7,109 nt of DNA from Gammaproteobacteria bacterium (GTDB taxonomy: Bacteria > Pseudomonadota > Gammaproteobacteria > QNFN01): positions 1 to 7,109 of the forward strand of contig QNFN01000094.1 of assembly GCA_003645555.1 (NCBI GenBank). The letters are read 5' to 3'. The position numbers were made by a program, and so were the translations under genes. The notes under the pieces were generated by a model. The model was not told the DNA's origin. It worked only from the letters and a program-made list of their open reading frames with translations, and ran no database searches. This document shows, in pieces, positions 1 through 6,032 of this stretch (position 1 is the first letter of the stretch; every line of letters begins with the position of its first letter).

Positions 1-818
1 ATCCGCGCCCGCTTCTTGTCAACCGACTTGATGACGGTCCACGGTGCATCAAGGGTCGAGGTAAAGAAGAACATGTCCTCCTTCGCCTTGGTGTAGCTGG
101 GCCACTTGTCCTGCGACTCACGATCGACCGGGGAGAGTTTCCACTGCTTCAAGGGGTCGGTTTCGCGCCGGGTGAAGCGGTTGAACTGCTCATCCTTGCT
201 GACCGAAAAGTAGAACTTGAGCAGGTGGATACCGGAACGGACCAGCATACGTTCGAACTCCGGGGTCGAACGCAGGAACTCGCGCACCTCGTCCATGGTG
301 CAGAAACCCATGACCCGCTCGACACCGCCGCGGTTGTACCAGCTGCGGTCGAACAGCACGATCTCACCGGCCGACGGCAGGTGCTGTACGTAACGCTGGA
401 AGTACCACTCGGAGCGCTCCTTGTCGGTCGGCTTCTCGAGTGCAACCACGCGCGCGCCACGCGGGTTCATGTGCTCGATGACACGCTTGATGGTACCGCC
501 CTTGCCGGCTGCATCCCGGCCCTCGAACAGCATGCAGACTTTGGTTCCCGACTCCTTGATCCAGTTCTGGAGTTTCAGCAACTCGATCTGCAGCGGCCGC
601 ATCAGCTGCAGGTACTCGCGCTCCTTCATCTTGTAGGGTCGGCGCTTGCGCCGCTCACGCCCCTTCGGCGCCACGTCACCCTGCTCTTCCTGGACGGTCT
701 GGGTGGCAACATCGACCGGAGTCACACCCCCGTCATCCTCGACCGCCATGACCTCGCGATCGATCAGCATGTCATCATCGGTGTCGTTGTTTCCTGGGTT
801 CTCGGCTTCGTTGGCCAT
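1..818 (-). CDS. ppk2: Polyphosphate kinase 2 (PPK2) family protein, 3' end beyond the window
   Basis: PPK2 enzymes transfer phosphate between polyphosphate and nucleotides (NDP/NTP or NMP/NDP) in the cytoplasm. The visible 272 codons start at an ATG (816-818) preceded by a GAGAGA stretch. The gene is still open at position 1, so the C-terminus is missing. Residues 1-60 form an acidic then basic, probably disordered extension. The P-loop kinase core follows: Walker A GRDAAGKGGT at about 100-109, the EWYFQRY block at 137-143, Walker B FDRSWYNR at 156-163, and the lid-like RFTRRETDPLKQW at 214-226. The motif order and spacing are typical of single-domain (class I type) PPK2. Substrate preference (ADP or GDP) cannot be read from this. 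It lies 65 bp downstream of the DUF1178 gene on the same strand, so the two may be co-transcribed. The family call is secure; the subclass is inferred. Confidence 0.95.
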   Translation of the reverse strand, partial: MANEAENPGNNDTDDDMLIDREVMAVEDDGGVTPVDVATQTVQEEQGDVAPKGRERRKRRPYKMKEREYLQLMRPLQIELLKLQNWIKESGTKVCMLFEGRDAAGKGGTIKRVIEHMNPRGARVVALEKPTDKERSEWYFQRYVQHLPSAGEIVLFDRSWYNRGGVERVMGFCTMDEVREFLRSTPEFERMLVRSGIHLLKFYFSVSKDEQFNRFTRRETDPLKQWKLSPVDRESQDKWPSYTKAKEDMFFFTSTLDAPWTVIKSVDKKRAR

Positions 819-853
819 GATCGTTGTCTCTCGACTGCGTTGTTATTGAATTG

Positions 854-873
854 ATTGCCCGAGGCCGGGCAAT
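854..873 (-). other. Intergenic hairpin between the DUF1178 gene and ppk2
   Basis: ATTGCCCG (854-861) and CGGGCAAT (866-873) form a perfect 8-bp stem with a 4-base loop. It sits between the DUF1178 stop codon (884) and the ppk2 start (818). On the minus strand no T-run follows, so it is not a classical intrinsic terminator. It could be an mRNA processing or stability element, or a weak attenuator, that sets different levels of the two proteins. The structure is seen directly; the role is inferred. Confidence 0.5.
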
Positions 874-883
874 TTACCCCTGG

Positions 884-1327
884 TCAGTTCAGCTTGTCGG
901 TATCGGGCGAGGGGATCGGCAACGGCTGCGCCTCGATGCCCTCGTCATGCAATTCGCGCACCTCGTCATGGGTTGCCTGACCGCGGATGTTGCGCTCCTC
1001 CGCCTCGCCGTAGTGCATTCGCCGTGCCTCGTTGGCGAACTTGCTGCCGACGTTTTCGAAATTGCGGTCGACGAAGTGCTGGAACGCCTTGACCATCGCC
1101 ACCTGGGCACGGTGTGCGGACGACGCGGCATGACCGGAGGCAGGAACCATTTTGGACTGCGCCCCTCGATTCAGACGGGCCGCCGATGGCTTGCGAAGCA
1201 CTTCGACCGAGTGGCAGACGGGGCACGACAGCAGCCCGTCGTCGCACTGAGTCTGGAAGTCGTCCGGACTACGAAACCAGCCCTCGAAGCCGTGACCCGC
1301 GGCGCACTTGAGATCGTAAACCACCAT
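884..1327 (-). CDS. DUF1178 family protein (zinc-ribbon-like, unknown function)
   Basis: This 147-residue cytoplasmic protein matches the DUF1178 family, whose function is unknown. It opens with the family-typical MVVYDLKC...GHGFEGWF. C8, H12, C35 and C38 (CxxxH...CPVC) suggest a zinc-ribbon-like site. The C-terminal half carries the conserved HYGEAEERNIRGQAT block, the EGIEAQPLP end and a charged helical region. I chose the ATG at 1325-1327 because family members start directly at the YDL motif and an AGAGG lies 9 bases upstream. An in-frame ATG nine codons earlier (1354) would add a tail with no family similarity and would start inside an inverted repeat. It is followed on the same strand by ppk2 after 65 bp. 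The family call is firm; the role is not known. Confidence 0.9.
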   Translation of the reverse strand: MVVYDLKCAAGHGFEGWFRSPDDFQTQCDDGLLSCPVCHSVEVLRKPSAARLNRGAQSKMVPASGHAASSAHRAQVAMVKAFQHFVDRNFENVGSKFANEARRMHYGEAEERNIRGQATHDEVRELHDEGIEAQPLPIPSPDTDKLN

Positions 1328-1342
1328 CTTCAGGAGCCTCTG

Positions 1343-1384
1343 GATTCTGGACAAAGTCGATTGTGGTTCAGAATGTCCAGAATC
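1343..1384 (-). repeat. 11-bp inverted repeat in the leader of the DUF1178 gene
   Basis: GATTCTGGACA (1343-1353) and TGTCCAGAATC (1374-1384) are perfect reverse complements separated by 20 bp. The arm nearer the gene ends about 15 bases before the start codon, next to the AGAGG ribosome binding site. The spacer holds a smaller ACAA/TTGT inverted pair that could form a competing fold. It could be an operator for a dimeric regulator or a leader hairpin that affects translation. The repeat is seen; the role is inferred. Confidence 0.5.
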
Positions 1385-1427
1385 AGCCGTTCCTTATTGT
1401 TGCCGGCGCTCAGGCGCACCGCTCCTA

Positions 1428-1571
1428 GTGGGCCATGCGGGAAGTTCTGTAATTCTCAGAGCCCCGCTCGTGGGTCCAGGCAAGGCGCACTGCGCAGGGA
1501 ATGGTGTGCCCTTTCCAAACCGTGTAACGCGGCATGGACCCACGAGCGGGGCTCCCTTCGGGCCAGCCCAC
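1428..1571. repeat. Long palindromic repeat element, MITE- or REP-like
   Basis: Two 20-bp arms, 1459-1478 and 1535-1554, are perfect reverse complements (outer end GAGCCCCGCTCG, inner end GTGGGTCCA). A 56-bp core between them has its own imperfect pairing, for example GGCGCAC with GTGTGCC. A further 6-bp match, GTGGGC (1428-1433) with GCCCAC (1566-1571), lies outside, so the symmetric unit may span about 144 bp. There is no transposase gene here, no clear target-site duplication, and no T-run for a terminator. It lies between the leftward promoter and the DUF1178 gene, so it would be transcribed into that leader. A non-autonomous mobile or extragenic palindromic repeat is the best guess. Other genome copies cannot be checked from this window. 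Confidence 0.6.
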
Positions 1572-1591
1572 AAGCCTATCAAAACGGCGCG

Positions 1592-1600
1592 ATTGTAACA
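1592..1600 (-). promoter_or_regulatory. Likely extended -10 promoter for the DUF1178-ppk2 unit
   Basis: On the minus strand the bases read TGTTACAAT, an extended -10 (TG-N) plus TACAAT, which matches the sigma-70 consensus at five of six positions. No good -35 hexamer lies 16-18 bases upstream, which is usual for extended -10 promoters. Transcription would start near 1584 and run leftward through the palindromic element. The resulting leader before the DUF1178 start would be about 255 bases. It is a motif match only. Confidence 0.4.
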
Positions 1601-1690
1601 GAGCCACCACACCATCTCGCCCGGCGACTCTGCCACAAGATAAATGAGGGCTTATCGATCCATCACGCGAATTGATCGCACCAGACCGAA

Positions 1691-1802
1691 TTCGGGTAGC
1701 CCCGATGGTAGACTTGAAGTCACCCGAAAGACGGCGGACCACCCATGTGGTACCGACGCAAGCCGGCTTGAGACAGCAGACGGGTCCCGGGCCCAAGCCC
1801 GG
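1691..1802 (+). promoter_or_regulatory. Possible structured leader RNA upstream of oadG
   Basis: Several short helices fit together on the plus strand. ACCCG (1722-1726) can pair with CGGGT (1781-1785) as a closing stem. Inside it, AAGACGGC (1728-1735) pairs with GCCGGCTT (1762-1769) at seven of eight positions. Inside that, ACCAC (1738-1742) pairs with GTGGT (1747-1751). CCGGGC (1787-1792) with GCCCGG (1797-1802) forms a further hairpin. TTCGGGT (1691-1697) can instead pair with ACCCGAA (1722-1728), which would compete with the closing stem. This could be a regulatory leader or a decayed repeat. It includes GACGCAAGCC, slightly like part of the cyclic-di-GMP-I (GEMM) riboswitch core, but the other conserved GEMM blocks are absent, so I do not call one. 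Confidence 0.25.
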
Positions 1803-1848
1803 AATACTGGGGGAAAACCACACATCTGGCTATCGCAGGGGGCGTTTG

Positions 1849-2097
1849 ATGGCGCTTGAGGAACTGATCGCGCGCGGCGGAGAACTGATGCTGATCGGCA
1901 TGGGGGTGGTGTTCGCCTTTCTCGCCCTGCTGGTCCTGACCGTTCACCTGGTCTCGCTGACGATCCGGCGCCTCGAGGCACGTCATCACCCCCAATCCGA
2001 CCGAGCCGTACCGGATGACGGCGCGCCGGAGCCAGAAGTGATTGCCGCGATAGCTGCAGCGCTAAAGTGCCATCGTCTGCACCAGGACGGCTACTGA
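1849..2097 (+). CDS. oadG: Oxaloacetate decarboxylase gamma chain (OadG)
   Basis: OadG is the small membrane subunit that holds the alpha and beta chains of the Na+-pumping oxaloacetate decarboxylase together. The 82-residue product fits the family length. It has a short N-terminal segment, one transmembrane helix at about 13-37, and a cytoplasmic tail with a Pro/acidic linker (about 48-63). It ends in an Ala-rich helix followed by KCHRLHQDGY. In characterised OadG proteins this end carries His residues that bind a metal; here C74, H75 and H78 are candidates. The start is the ATG at 1849, with AGGGGG (1837-1842) six bases upstream. An upstream in-frame extension to 1672 lacks similarity and would cross the palindromic leader. 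It is first in an oadG-oadA-oadB operon. The sequence is divergent, as in most OadG proteins, but its position supports the call. Confidence 0.9.
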   Translation: MALEELIARGGELMLIGMGVVFAFLALLVLTVHLVSLTIRRLEARHHPQSDRAVPDDGAPEPEVIAAIAAALKCHRLHQDGY

Positions 2098-2100
2098 TTG

Positions 2101-2117
2101 GGCGCTCGTTTCGCGCC
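2101..2117 (+). other. Hairpin between oadG and oadA
   Basis: GGCGC (2101-2105) and GCGCC (2113-2117) form a 5-bp stem with a 7-base loop directly after the oadG stop. No T-run follows, so it is not an intrinsic terminator. It may influence mRNA stability or the ratio of OadG to OadA. The effect is inferred. Confidence 0.3.
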
Positions 2118-2144
2118 TGAATCTGACAGGGGGACATAAGGACT

Positions 2145-3938
2145 GTGAGTAATTCACCACTCAGGATCACCGAAGTCGCTCCGCGCGATGGCCACCAGTC
2201 GCTGCTGGCGACGCGTTTTCGCACTCGCGATATCCTGCCGATCGCCGCACAACTCGACCAGGTCGGCTACTGGTCGCTCGAGGTCTGGGGCGGTGCCACG
2301 TTCGACGCCTGCATCCGCTACCTCGGCGAGGACCCCTGGGAACGTCTCCGGCAACTGAAAAAGGCGCTGCCGAACACGCCATTGCAGATGCTGTTGCGCG
2401 GCCAGAACATCCTCGGCTACCGCCACTATGCCGACGATGTCGTCGAGGCATTCGTCGAGCGTTCGGCCGAGAACGGCATCGACGTGTTCCGTATCTTCGA
2501 TGCCATGAACGACCTGCGGAACCTGCGAACCGCGGTGCACGCGACCAAGGCCGCGGACAAGCACGCCCAGGGCACCATCTCCTACACCGTCAGCCCGGCG
2601 CACAACATCGACATGTGGATCGACATGGGCCGTGAACTCGAAGACATGGGCTGCGACTCGATCTGCATCAAGGACATGGCCGGGTTGCTCAGGCCCTACG
2701 TTGCCGAGGAACTGGTCACACGCCTGAAAGAGACCTGTTCAATCCCGCTGGCACTGCACTGCCACGCCACCACTGGGCTCAGTACCGCCAGCATCATCAA
2801 GGCGGTCGAGGCAGACCTCGACATCGCTGACACGTCGATCTCGTCAATGAGCATGACCTACGGTCACTCGGCGACCGAATCGGTGGTCGCGATCCTCCAG
2901 GACACGCCGCGTGCGACCGGCCTCGATCTCGGACTGCTCGAGGAAATCGCCGCCTATTTCCGCAAAGTGCGTACTCAGTACGCAACGTTCGAAGGCTCCC
3001 TGCGGGGTGCCGACTCACGCATCCTGGTCGCCCAGGTGCCTGGCGGCATGCTCACCAACATGGAGAACCAGCTACGCGAGCAGGGCGCGGCAGATCGCCT
3101 CGACGAGGTACTCGAAGAGATTCCACGGGTTCGCGAGGACCTCGGCTTCATCCCGCTGGTGACCCCGACTTCGCAGATCGTCGGCACCCAGGCGGTGCTC
3201 AACGTGCTCACCGGTGAGCGCTACAAGAGCATCACCAAGGAGACCGTGGCGCTGCTCAAGGGCGAATATGGCCTCACTGCCGCCCCGGTCAACCGTGAGT
3301 TGCAGGTGCGGGTACTCGATGGCGCCGAGCCGATCACCTGCCGGCCAGCCGACCTGCTCGAACCGGAGATGGTCCATCTGACCGAGGAACTGACCGAACT
3401 CGCCAACGAGAAGCACCTCGATCTCAGCGATGAATTGACCGACGACGTGCTGATCTATGCCCTGTTCCCCCAGGTGGGGCTGAAGTTCCTCGAGAATCGC
3501 GGTCATCTCGAGCGCTTCGAACCGCACCCGGCTGACTCAGCCCTGGTCAAGGCCAAGTCCGGGAAGCCCTCCCCGACGGTCCAAAAACCGGCCACGACCA
3601 GCGAGCACTACCGTGTCGTCGTCAATGGCAGGACCTACGCGGTCGAGATCGCTCCGGGCGGTGAACTGGCTGCGGTCGCACCGACCGCACCGGTGACCGC
3701 CGTACCTGCGGCTGCCAGCGATGGCGGCACACCATTGCCCGCACCTCTCGCCGGCAACATCTACAAGGTCAACGTCAAAAAGGGACAGAAGATCAAGACC
3801 GGCGACGTGGTTGTCGTCATGGAGGCGATGAAAATGGAGACCGAGATCCGTGCCCCGGCGAGCGGCACCGTGATCCAGGTGGCGGTCAAGGAAGGCGACG
3901 CCGTGCAGGTCGGCGACATCCTGGTCTCACTGGCCTGA
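2145..3938 (+). CDS. oadA: Oxaloacetate decarboxylase alpha chain (OadA), biotin-dependent carboxyltransferase
   Basis: OadA transfers the carboxyl group of oxaloacetate to its own biotin, releasing pyruvate; OadB then decarboxylates carboxybiotin. The 597-residue protein is full length. The N-terminal TIM-barrel carboxyltransferase domain (about 5-270) has RDGHQS (14-19) with metal ligand D15, GGATFD (49-54), CIKDMAG with the carboxylated-lysine candidate K176, and the LHCHATTG metal site with H205 and H207. The conserved carboxylase domain (about 290-460) includes VAQVPGGM and [17 protein letters not shown] Pro/Ala linker (about 503-534) leads to a biotinyl domain with EAMKMET, where K563 takes biotin. 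The start is a GTG at 2145. AGGGGGA (2128-2134) lies ten bases upstream, and a second AAGGA (2138-2142) is too close to be the main site. Pyruvate carboxylase subunit B is similar, but the oadG and oadB neighbours settle the role. Confidence 0.97.
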   Translation: MSNSPLRITEVAPRDGHQSLLATRFRTRDILPIAAQLDQVGYWSLEVWGGATFDACIRYLGEDPWERLRQLKKALPNTPLQMLLRGQNILGYRHYADDVVEAFVERSAENGIDVFRIFDAMNDLRNLRTAVHATKAADKHAQGTISYTVSPAHNIDMWIDMGRELEDMGCDSICIKDMAGLLRPYVAEELVTRLKETCSIPLALHCHATTGLSTASIIKAVEADLDIADTSISSMSMTYGHSATESVVAILQDTPRATGLDLGLLEEIAAYFRKVRTQYATFEGSLRGADSRILVAQVPGGMLTNMENQLREQGAADRLDEVLEEIPRVREDLGFIPLVTPTSQIVGTQAVLNVLTGERYKSITKETVALLKGEYGLTAAPVNRELQVRVLDGAEPITCRPADLLEPEMVHLTEELTELANEKHLDLSDELTDDVLIYALFPQVGLKFLENRGHLERFEPHPADSALVKAKSGKPSPTVQKPATTSEHYRVVVNGRTYAVEIAPGGELAAVAPTAPVTAVPAAASDGGTPLPAPLAGNIYKVNVKKGQKIKTGDVVVVMEAMKMETEIRAPASGTVIQVAVKEGDAVQVGDILVSLA

Positions 3939-3948
3939 GCCACGATTG

Positions 3949-5085
3949 ATGAAAGAGAGCCTGTACGAACTCTGGGCCACCACCGGCATTGCTAATTTCA
4001 GCCCGGGGGAGGCACTGATGATTGCCGTCGGCGGACTGCTGATCTACCTGGCGATCGGGCGCAAGTTCGAGCCGCTGCTGCTGCTGCCAATCGGCTTCGG
4101 CGCGGTGCTCAGCAACATCCCGATTGCCGGCATCAGCGGTCCCGATGGTCTGCTTGGCATGATCTATAGCGTCGGCATCGAAACCGGAATCTTCCCGCTG
4201 CTGATCTTCATGGGGGTCGGCGCTCTGACCGACTTCGGCCCGCTGATCGCGATGCCGAGCACGCTGTTCCTCGGCGCAGCAGCCCAGTTCGGCATCTTTT
4301 TCACCCTGCTCGGCGCACTGGCAATGAATTTCATACCCGGGCTCGAGTTCACCCTCGCCGATGCCGCGGCGATCGGCATCATTGGCGGCGCCGACGGACC
4401 GACGGCGATCTTTCTGTCGTCACGACTGGCCCCGGACCTGCTCGGCGCCATCGCGGTGGCCGCCTACTCCTACATGGCGTTGGTGCCGATCATCCAGCCG
4501 CCGATCATGCGCGCGTTGACCAGCGAGGCCGAACGCAAGGTGGTAATGACCCAGCTGCGCCATGTCTCACGTGCTGAAAAAATCGCCTTCCCGCTGACTC
4601 TGTTGCTGCTTTGCGTGTTGCTGTTGCCGACGGCCGCTCCGCTGATCGGCATGTTTGCCTTCGGCAACCTGTTGCGCGAAAGTGGCGTCGTCGAACGCCT
4701 CAGCCGCACGGCGCAGAACGAGTTGATCAACATCGTCACCATCTTTCTCGGCCTGGCCATAGGCAGCAAACTCTCAGCAGACAAGTTCCTGACTCTCGAG
4801 ACCCTCGGCATCCTCACCCTCGGCGCCATCGCTTTCTCGATCGGTACGGCAACCGGGGTGCTGATGGGCAAGCTGATGCACCGGCTAACAGGTGGCAAGG
4901 TGAACCCACTGATCGGTGCCGCCGGCGTCTCGGCCGTACCGATGGCGGCACGCGTGGTCAACAAAGTCGGACTTGAGGCCGACCACCACAACTTCCTGCT
5001 GATGCACGCCATGGGACCGAACGTCGCCGGCGTGATCGGCTCCGCGATTGCCGCCGGCGTCCTGCTGGCCCTGGTAGGACCGTGA
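3949..5085 (+). CDS. oadB: Oxaloacetate decarboxylase beta chain (OadB), Na+-translocating subunit
   Basis: OadB is the integral membrane subunit that decarboxylates carboxybiotin and couples this to Na+ export. The 378-residue protein is within the range of shorter family members. It is very hydrophobic, with many predicted membrane helices across its length. Family signatures seen are [10 protein letters not shown] (49-58), [20 protein letters not shown] (76-95), [14 protein letters not shown] (145-158), [15 protein letters not shown] (322-336) and [15 protein letters not shown] (356-370). D149 in GGADGP corresponds to the aspartate shown to be essential in Klebsiella OadB. The ATG at 3949 starts 10 bases after the oadA stop with only a weak ribosome binding site, so translation is probably coupled to oadA; a TTG one codon earlier is possible. 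A beta subunit of methylmalonyl-CoA or glutaconyl-CoA decarboxylase looks similar, but OadA's family supports oxaloacetate. Confidence 0.96.
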   Translation: MKESLYELWATTGIANFSPGEALMIAVGGLLIYLAIGRKFEPLLLLPIGFGAVLSNIPIAGISGPDGLLGMIYSVGIETGIFPLLIFMGVGALTDFGPLIAMPSTLFLGAAAQFGIFFTLLGALAMNFIPGLEFTLADAAAIGIIGGADGPTAIFLSSRLAPDLLGAIAVAAYSYMALVPIIQPPIMRALTSEAERKVVMTQLRHVSRAEKIAFPLTLLLLCVLLLPTAAPLIGMFAFGNLLRESGVVERLSRTAQNELINIVTIFLGLAIGSKLSADKFLTLETLGILTLGAIAFSIGTATGVLMGKLMHRLTGGKVNPLIGAAGVSAVPMAARVVNKVGLEADHHNFLLMHAMGPNVAGVIGSAIAAGVLLALVGP

Positions 5086-5687
5086 GTACGTCATCAAGGG
5101 GGCTGCCGCCCGGCGGCCTGGTGCTGGCATCGACTTCGCCCTACCGGCGCGAACTGCTCGGCCGCCTCGGTCTCCCATTCACCACCGCGCGTCCCAACGC
5201 AGATGAGACCGCGTTGCCGGACGAGTCGCCCGAAAAGCTCGTATACCGCCTGGCCGAGGCCAAGGCACGCTCGGTCGCCATGAGCCATCCCGACGCACTG
5301 GTGATCGGCTCCGACCAGGTCGCCGTACTCGACGGTGCGGTGATTGGCAAACCGGGTACGCCGGAGCAGGCACGGGAACAGTTGCTACGCGCCTCGGGGC
5401 GCGGCGTGCGCTTCCTGACCGGGCTGTGCCTGCTGGACGCCGCCAAAGACGAAGCCCGGACGGTGGTCGAGCCATTCACAGTCCATTTCCGCACCCTCGA
5501 CGACGCACGTATTGCCAGCTACCTCGAACACGAACAGCCTTATGACTGCGCAGGGAGTTTCAAGTCGGAAGGGCTCGGTATTGCGCTGTTCGAGCGCCTC
5601 GAGGGTGATGACCCAAACAGCCTGGTCGGGTTGCCGCTGATCCGGCTGGTCTCCCTGCTCAAGGAGTTTGGGGTCAGCGTGCCCTGA
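5082..5687 (+). CDS. yceF: Maf family nucleotide pyrophosphatase, YceF type (7-methyl-GTP pyrophosphatase)
   Basis: Maf proteins hydrolyse non-canonical nucleoside triphosphates to monophosphates; the YceF group prefers 7-methyl-GTP. The 201-residue product is of normal length. It has [14 protein letters not shown] (13-26), ADETA (40-44), the GSDQV motif with probable catalytic D78 (76-80), GKPGT (89-93), and the YceF-like block [18 protein letters not shown] (154-171) followed by [18 protein letters not shown] (172-189). The last block separates YceF from the dTTP/UTP-type (YhdE) Maf proteins, so the subtype is well supported but not proven. The GTG at 5082 overlaps the oadB stop as GTGA, with AGGA (5076-5079) only two bases before it, so translation is probably coupled to oadB. 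The first 12 residues are not conserved. It has no obvious metabolic link with the sodium pump. Confidence 0.92.
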   Translation: MSTSSRGLPPGGLVLASTSPYRRELLGRLGLPFTTARPNADETALPDESPEKLVYRLAEAKARSVAMSHPDALVIGSDQVAVLDGAVIGKPGTPEQAREQLLRASGRGVRFLTGLCLLDAAKDEARTVVEPFTVHFRTLDDARIASYLEHEQPYDCAGSFKSEGLGIALFERLEGDDPNSLVGLPLIRLVSLLKEFGVSVP

Positions 5688-5708
5688 GCCGTGCCCGCGT
5701 CCGCGGTC

Positions 5709-5741
5709 TGGCTGCCGGAAACGATACTGCAGAGGCAGCCA
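5709..5741 (+). other. Inverted repeat after yceF
   Basis: TGGCTGCC (5709-5716) and GGCAGCCA (5734-5741) form an 8-bp perfect stem with a 17-base loop, 21 bp after the yceF stop. No T-run follows, so it is not a textbook intrinsic terminator. It may protect the 3' end of the oad-yceF mRNA or mark its end with Rho-dependent termination. Confidence 0.35.
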
Positions 5742-5809
5742 CTGATCGGGAGACAACTGGGTCGATCGACGTCCCTCGAGGAGGTGGGTGCAGTCTCAAG
5801 CGATCGAGT

Positions 5810-5876
5810 CTCTAGCCCAGAATTCCCTGTTATCCAGGAATCTAGAGGGAAACAGCAGAAAATTTGTTTCTGTTGT
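5810..5876. other. Two adjacent hairpins in AT-rich intergenic DNA
   Basis: CTCTAG (5810-5815) pairs with CTAGAG (5842-5847), and inside it ATTCC (5822-5826) pairs with GGAAT (5837-5841), leaving a one-sided bulge of six bases. Five bases further on, ACAGCAGAAA (5852-5861) pairs with TTTCTGTTGT (5867-5876) over ten positions with one G-T wobble and a 5-base loop. CCTTTTAA follows shortly after. Together they could be a weak terminator for yceF or part of a small RNA. Only the pairing is seen. Confidence 0.35.
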
Positions 5877-5981
5877 GGCCTTTTAACTGGCGCAAGCCTC
5901 TATTCTGCATATGATAACTGCATCAAACGAGTGACGCGATCAAGAGCTGTCATTTGACGCCCCTAATAACGACGGCAGCAA

Positions 5982-6011
5982 GCCCATTTGGCAACTGTAA
6001 TGCCTTTGGGC
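5982..6011. other. Hairpin just beyond the OB-fold gene
   Basis: GCCCA (5982-5986) pairs with TGGGC (6007-6011), and GGCA (5990-5993) pairs with TGCC (6001-6004), giving two short stems around an internal loop and a 7-base end loop. It starts 21 bp beyond the stop of the minus-strand OB-fold gene. It lacks a T-run on either strand, so it is a possible mRNA 3' end rather than a clear intrinsic terminator. Confidence 0.3.
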
Positions 6012-6032
6012 CTATCCACCTTAAGCCCCTAG

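Larger units (their letters stand above)
1328..1848. other. Gene-free divergent region between the DUF1178 gene and oadG
   Basis: I see no convincing gene in these 521 bp. Open frames cross it on both strands, but they have no recognisable domain and are best explained by GC-rich sequence. It holds a leftward promoter candidate, the palindromic element, the inverted repeat before DUF1178, and the nested inverted repeats before oadG. I could not find a convincing sigma-70 or sigma-54 promoter reading right into oadG. Confidence 0.6.
5688..6032. other. Gene-free stretch with hairpins between yceF and the OB-fold gene
   Basis: I see no convincing gene. One 88-codon open frame (5691-5957, plus) has no initiator context or recognisable domain. 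The left part is GC-rich with short palindromes (GTCGATCGAC at 5761-5770, CCTCGAGG at 5774-5781). From about 5810 the DNA becomes clearly AT-richer. Hairpins lie at 5709-5741, 5810-5847, 5852-5876 and 5982-6011. A TATGAT (5910-5915) resembles a -10 box but has no good -35 and no gene after it. Confidence 0.55.

Noticed and set aside
225..854. A 209-codon plus-strand open frame
   Set aside because: It runs antisense to the clear ppk2 frame and has no recognisable domain. It follows from GC-rich codon bias in the real gene.
824..1675. A 283-codon plus-strand open frame
   Set aside because: It is antisense to the DUF1178 gene and runs through the palindromic element and promoter region. It shows no family similarity.
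1722..1785. A cyclic-di-GMP-I (GEMM) riboswitch
   Set aside because: Only a GACGCAAGCC segment is similar. The conserved GGGCAAACC block and the tetraloop receptor part are not visible, so I report only a possible structured leader.
1394..1823. Minus-strand open frames of 80 and 132 codons upstream of the DUF1178 gene
   Set aside because: Both translate the palindromic element and the nested repeats. The peptides have no recognisable domain, so they are more likely repeat-derived than genes.
4470..5012. A 180-codon minus-strand open frame inside oadB
   Set aside because: It is the antisense shadow of a strongly conserved membrane-protein gene.
5910..5915. A TATGAT -10 box on the plus strand
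   Set aside because: There is no acceptable -35 at 16-18 bases and no plus-strand gene follows.
5691..5957. An 88-codon plus-strand frame after yceF
   Set aside because: It has a weak GTG start without a ribosome binding site, crosses a composition change and several hairpins, and has no recognisable domain.
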